Below, piece by piece: positions 6,616 through 6,802 of a stretch of DNA of 6,802 nt. The stretch is from the NCBI GenBank assembly GCA_039933315.1, contig JBDTOI010000213.1, forward strand, positions 1 through 6,802. Reading direction: 5' to 3'. Source of the DNA: DASXRU01 sp039933315 (GTDB lineage: Bacteria > Acidobacteriota > Blastocatellia > Pyrinomonadales > Pyrinomonadaceae). The position numbers and the translations under genes were made by a program. The notes beneath the pieces were generated by a model. That model was not told the origin of the DNA. It worked only from the letters and a program-made list of their open reading frames with translations, and made no database searches. Within the stretch, counting starts at the first letter, position 1, and the number at the start of each line of letters is the position of its first letter.

Positions 6616-6632
6616 GAACCGCGAAGCGGTTC
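6616..6632. repeat. 17-bp palindrome (7-bp stem, 3-nt loop)
   Basis: GAACCGC and GCGGTTC are perfect complements around GAA. It starts 49 nt after the stop codon of the ligase-like gene and has no T tract, so it is a poor intrinsic terminator but could protect the 3' end of the mRNA. It has the same 7+3+7 geometry as the two palindromes further right. Confidence 0.75.
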
Positions 6633-6642
6633 TGCCCTCCAG

Positions 6643-6671
6643 CCCAGGGTTGCCGCTTCGGCTACCCTGGG
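6643..6671. repeat. 29-bp compound palindrome
   Basis: CCCAGGGT (6643-6650) pairs with ACCCTGGG (6664-6671), and inside it GCCG (6652-6655) pairs with CGGC (6659-6662) around a CTT loop. One T-T mismatch separates the two stems. This makes a long, stable hairpin in DNA or RNA. Confidence 0.75.
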
Positions 6672-6693
6672 TACACGTTTGAAATTGCAATCT

Positions 6694-6768
6694 CAACCCC
6701 AACGGGGTTGTGTCAATTCATAATGGGCATTCCATCCAACGAACGTCGACACAACCCCGTTGGGGTTG
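6694..6768. repeat. Pair of 21-bp inverted copies, each containing a 17-bp palindrome
   Basis: The left copy (6694-6714) contains CAACCCCAACGGGGTTG; the right copy (6748-6768) is its exact reverse complement over 21 bp. Each folds on its own (7-bp stem, 3-nt loop), and together they could form a 21-bp stem with a 33-nt loop. Two inverted REP-like units around a short spacer is the layout of a BIME. Confidence 0.8.
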
Positions 6769-6778
6769 GACCTGACCC

Positions 6779-6799
6779 CTGCCTTCTGCCTACTTCTTG
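6779..6799. repeat. Short heptamer repeat at the right edge
   Basis: CTGCCTT, CTGCCTA and the degenerate CTTCTTG follow each other in 7-nt phase. Three units only, and the window ends 3 bases later, so it may be the beginning of a longer heptamer tract or chance. Confidence 0.35.
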
Positions 6800-6802
6800 C
6801 GG

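Larger units (their letters stand above)
6568..6802. other. Non-coding tail carrying a REP/BIME-like palindrome cluster
   Basis: No credible gene lies in these 235 bases. The first 48 are T-rich with no clear hairpin terminator. From 6616 to 6768 there are four palindromes (listed separately), and the right edge holds a short heptamer repeat. No transposase or flanking direct repeats are visible, although the window ends here and the cluster may continue. Confidence 0.7.

Noticed and set aside
6694..6768. CRISPR-like repeat-spacer unit
   Set aside because: There are only two copies, they are inverted, each is palindromic, and no cas gene is present. A REP/BIME pair explains them better.

Overview
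The window looks like chromosomal DNA from a Gram-negative, moderately GC-rich bacterium, most likely an acidobacterium of the Blastocatellia type. This is an inference from three things: two adjacent genes for secreted proteins built from carboxypeptidase-regulatory-like beta-sandwich modules, a long polyprenyl glycosylphosphotransferase, and intergenic clusters of short GC-rich hairpin repeats. No rRNA, tRNA, phage, transposase or CRISPR gene is visible.

Layout from left to right: (1) the last 33 codons of an upstream + strand gene (2-103); (2) 27 nt later, a secreted protein of 591 aa with about five carboxypeptidase-regulatory-like modules (131-1906); (3) a weak GC hairpin, then a membrane polyprenyl glycosylphosphotransferase of 520-528 aa (1973-3559); (4) a 98-bp intergenic element made of a perfect 31-bp inverted repeat (3565-3662), lying between convergent genes; (5) on the minus strand, an exported M20-family metallopeptidase of 414 aa (3662-4906); (6) a 38-bp divergent promoter region; (7) an O-antigen ligase/polymerase-like membrane protein of 540 aa with a PDZ domain in a periplasmic loop (4945-6567); (8) a 235-bp non-coding tail (6568-6802) packed with REP/BIME-like palindromes and ending in a short heptamer repeat.

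Functionally, the glycosylphosphotransferase would load the first sugar phosphate onto undecaprenyl phosphate on the cytoplasmic side. The O-antigen ligase-like protein would polymerise or transfer the lipid-linked glycan on the periplasmic side. Together they suggest the window is part of, or next to, a surface polysaccharide locus. The exported peptidase and the beta-sandwich proteins are envelope or periplasmic proteins with no clear step in that pathway.

The most unusual items are the PDZ domain inside the O-antigen ligase-like protein, the two kinds of palindromic repeat, and the compressed divergent promoter region in which the ligase gene may be read from an almost leaderless GTG start.
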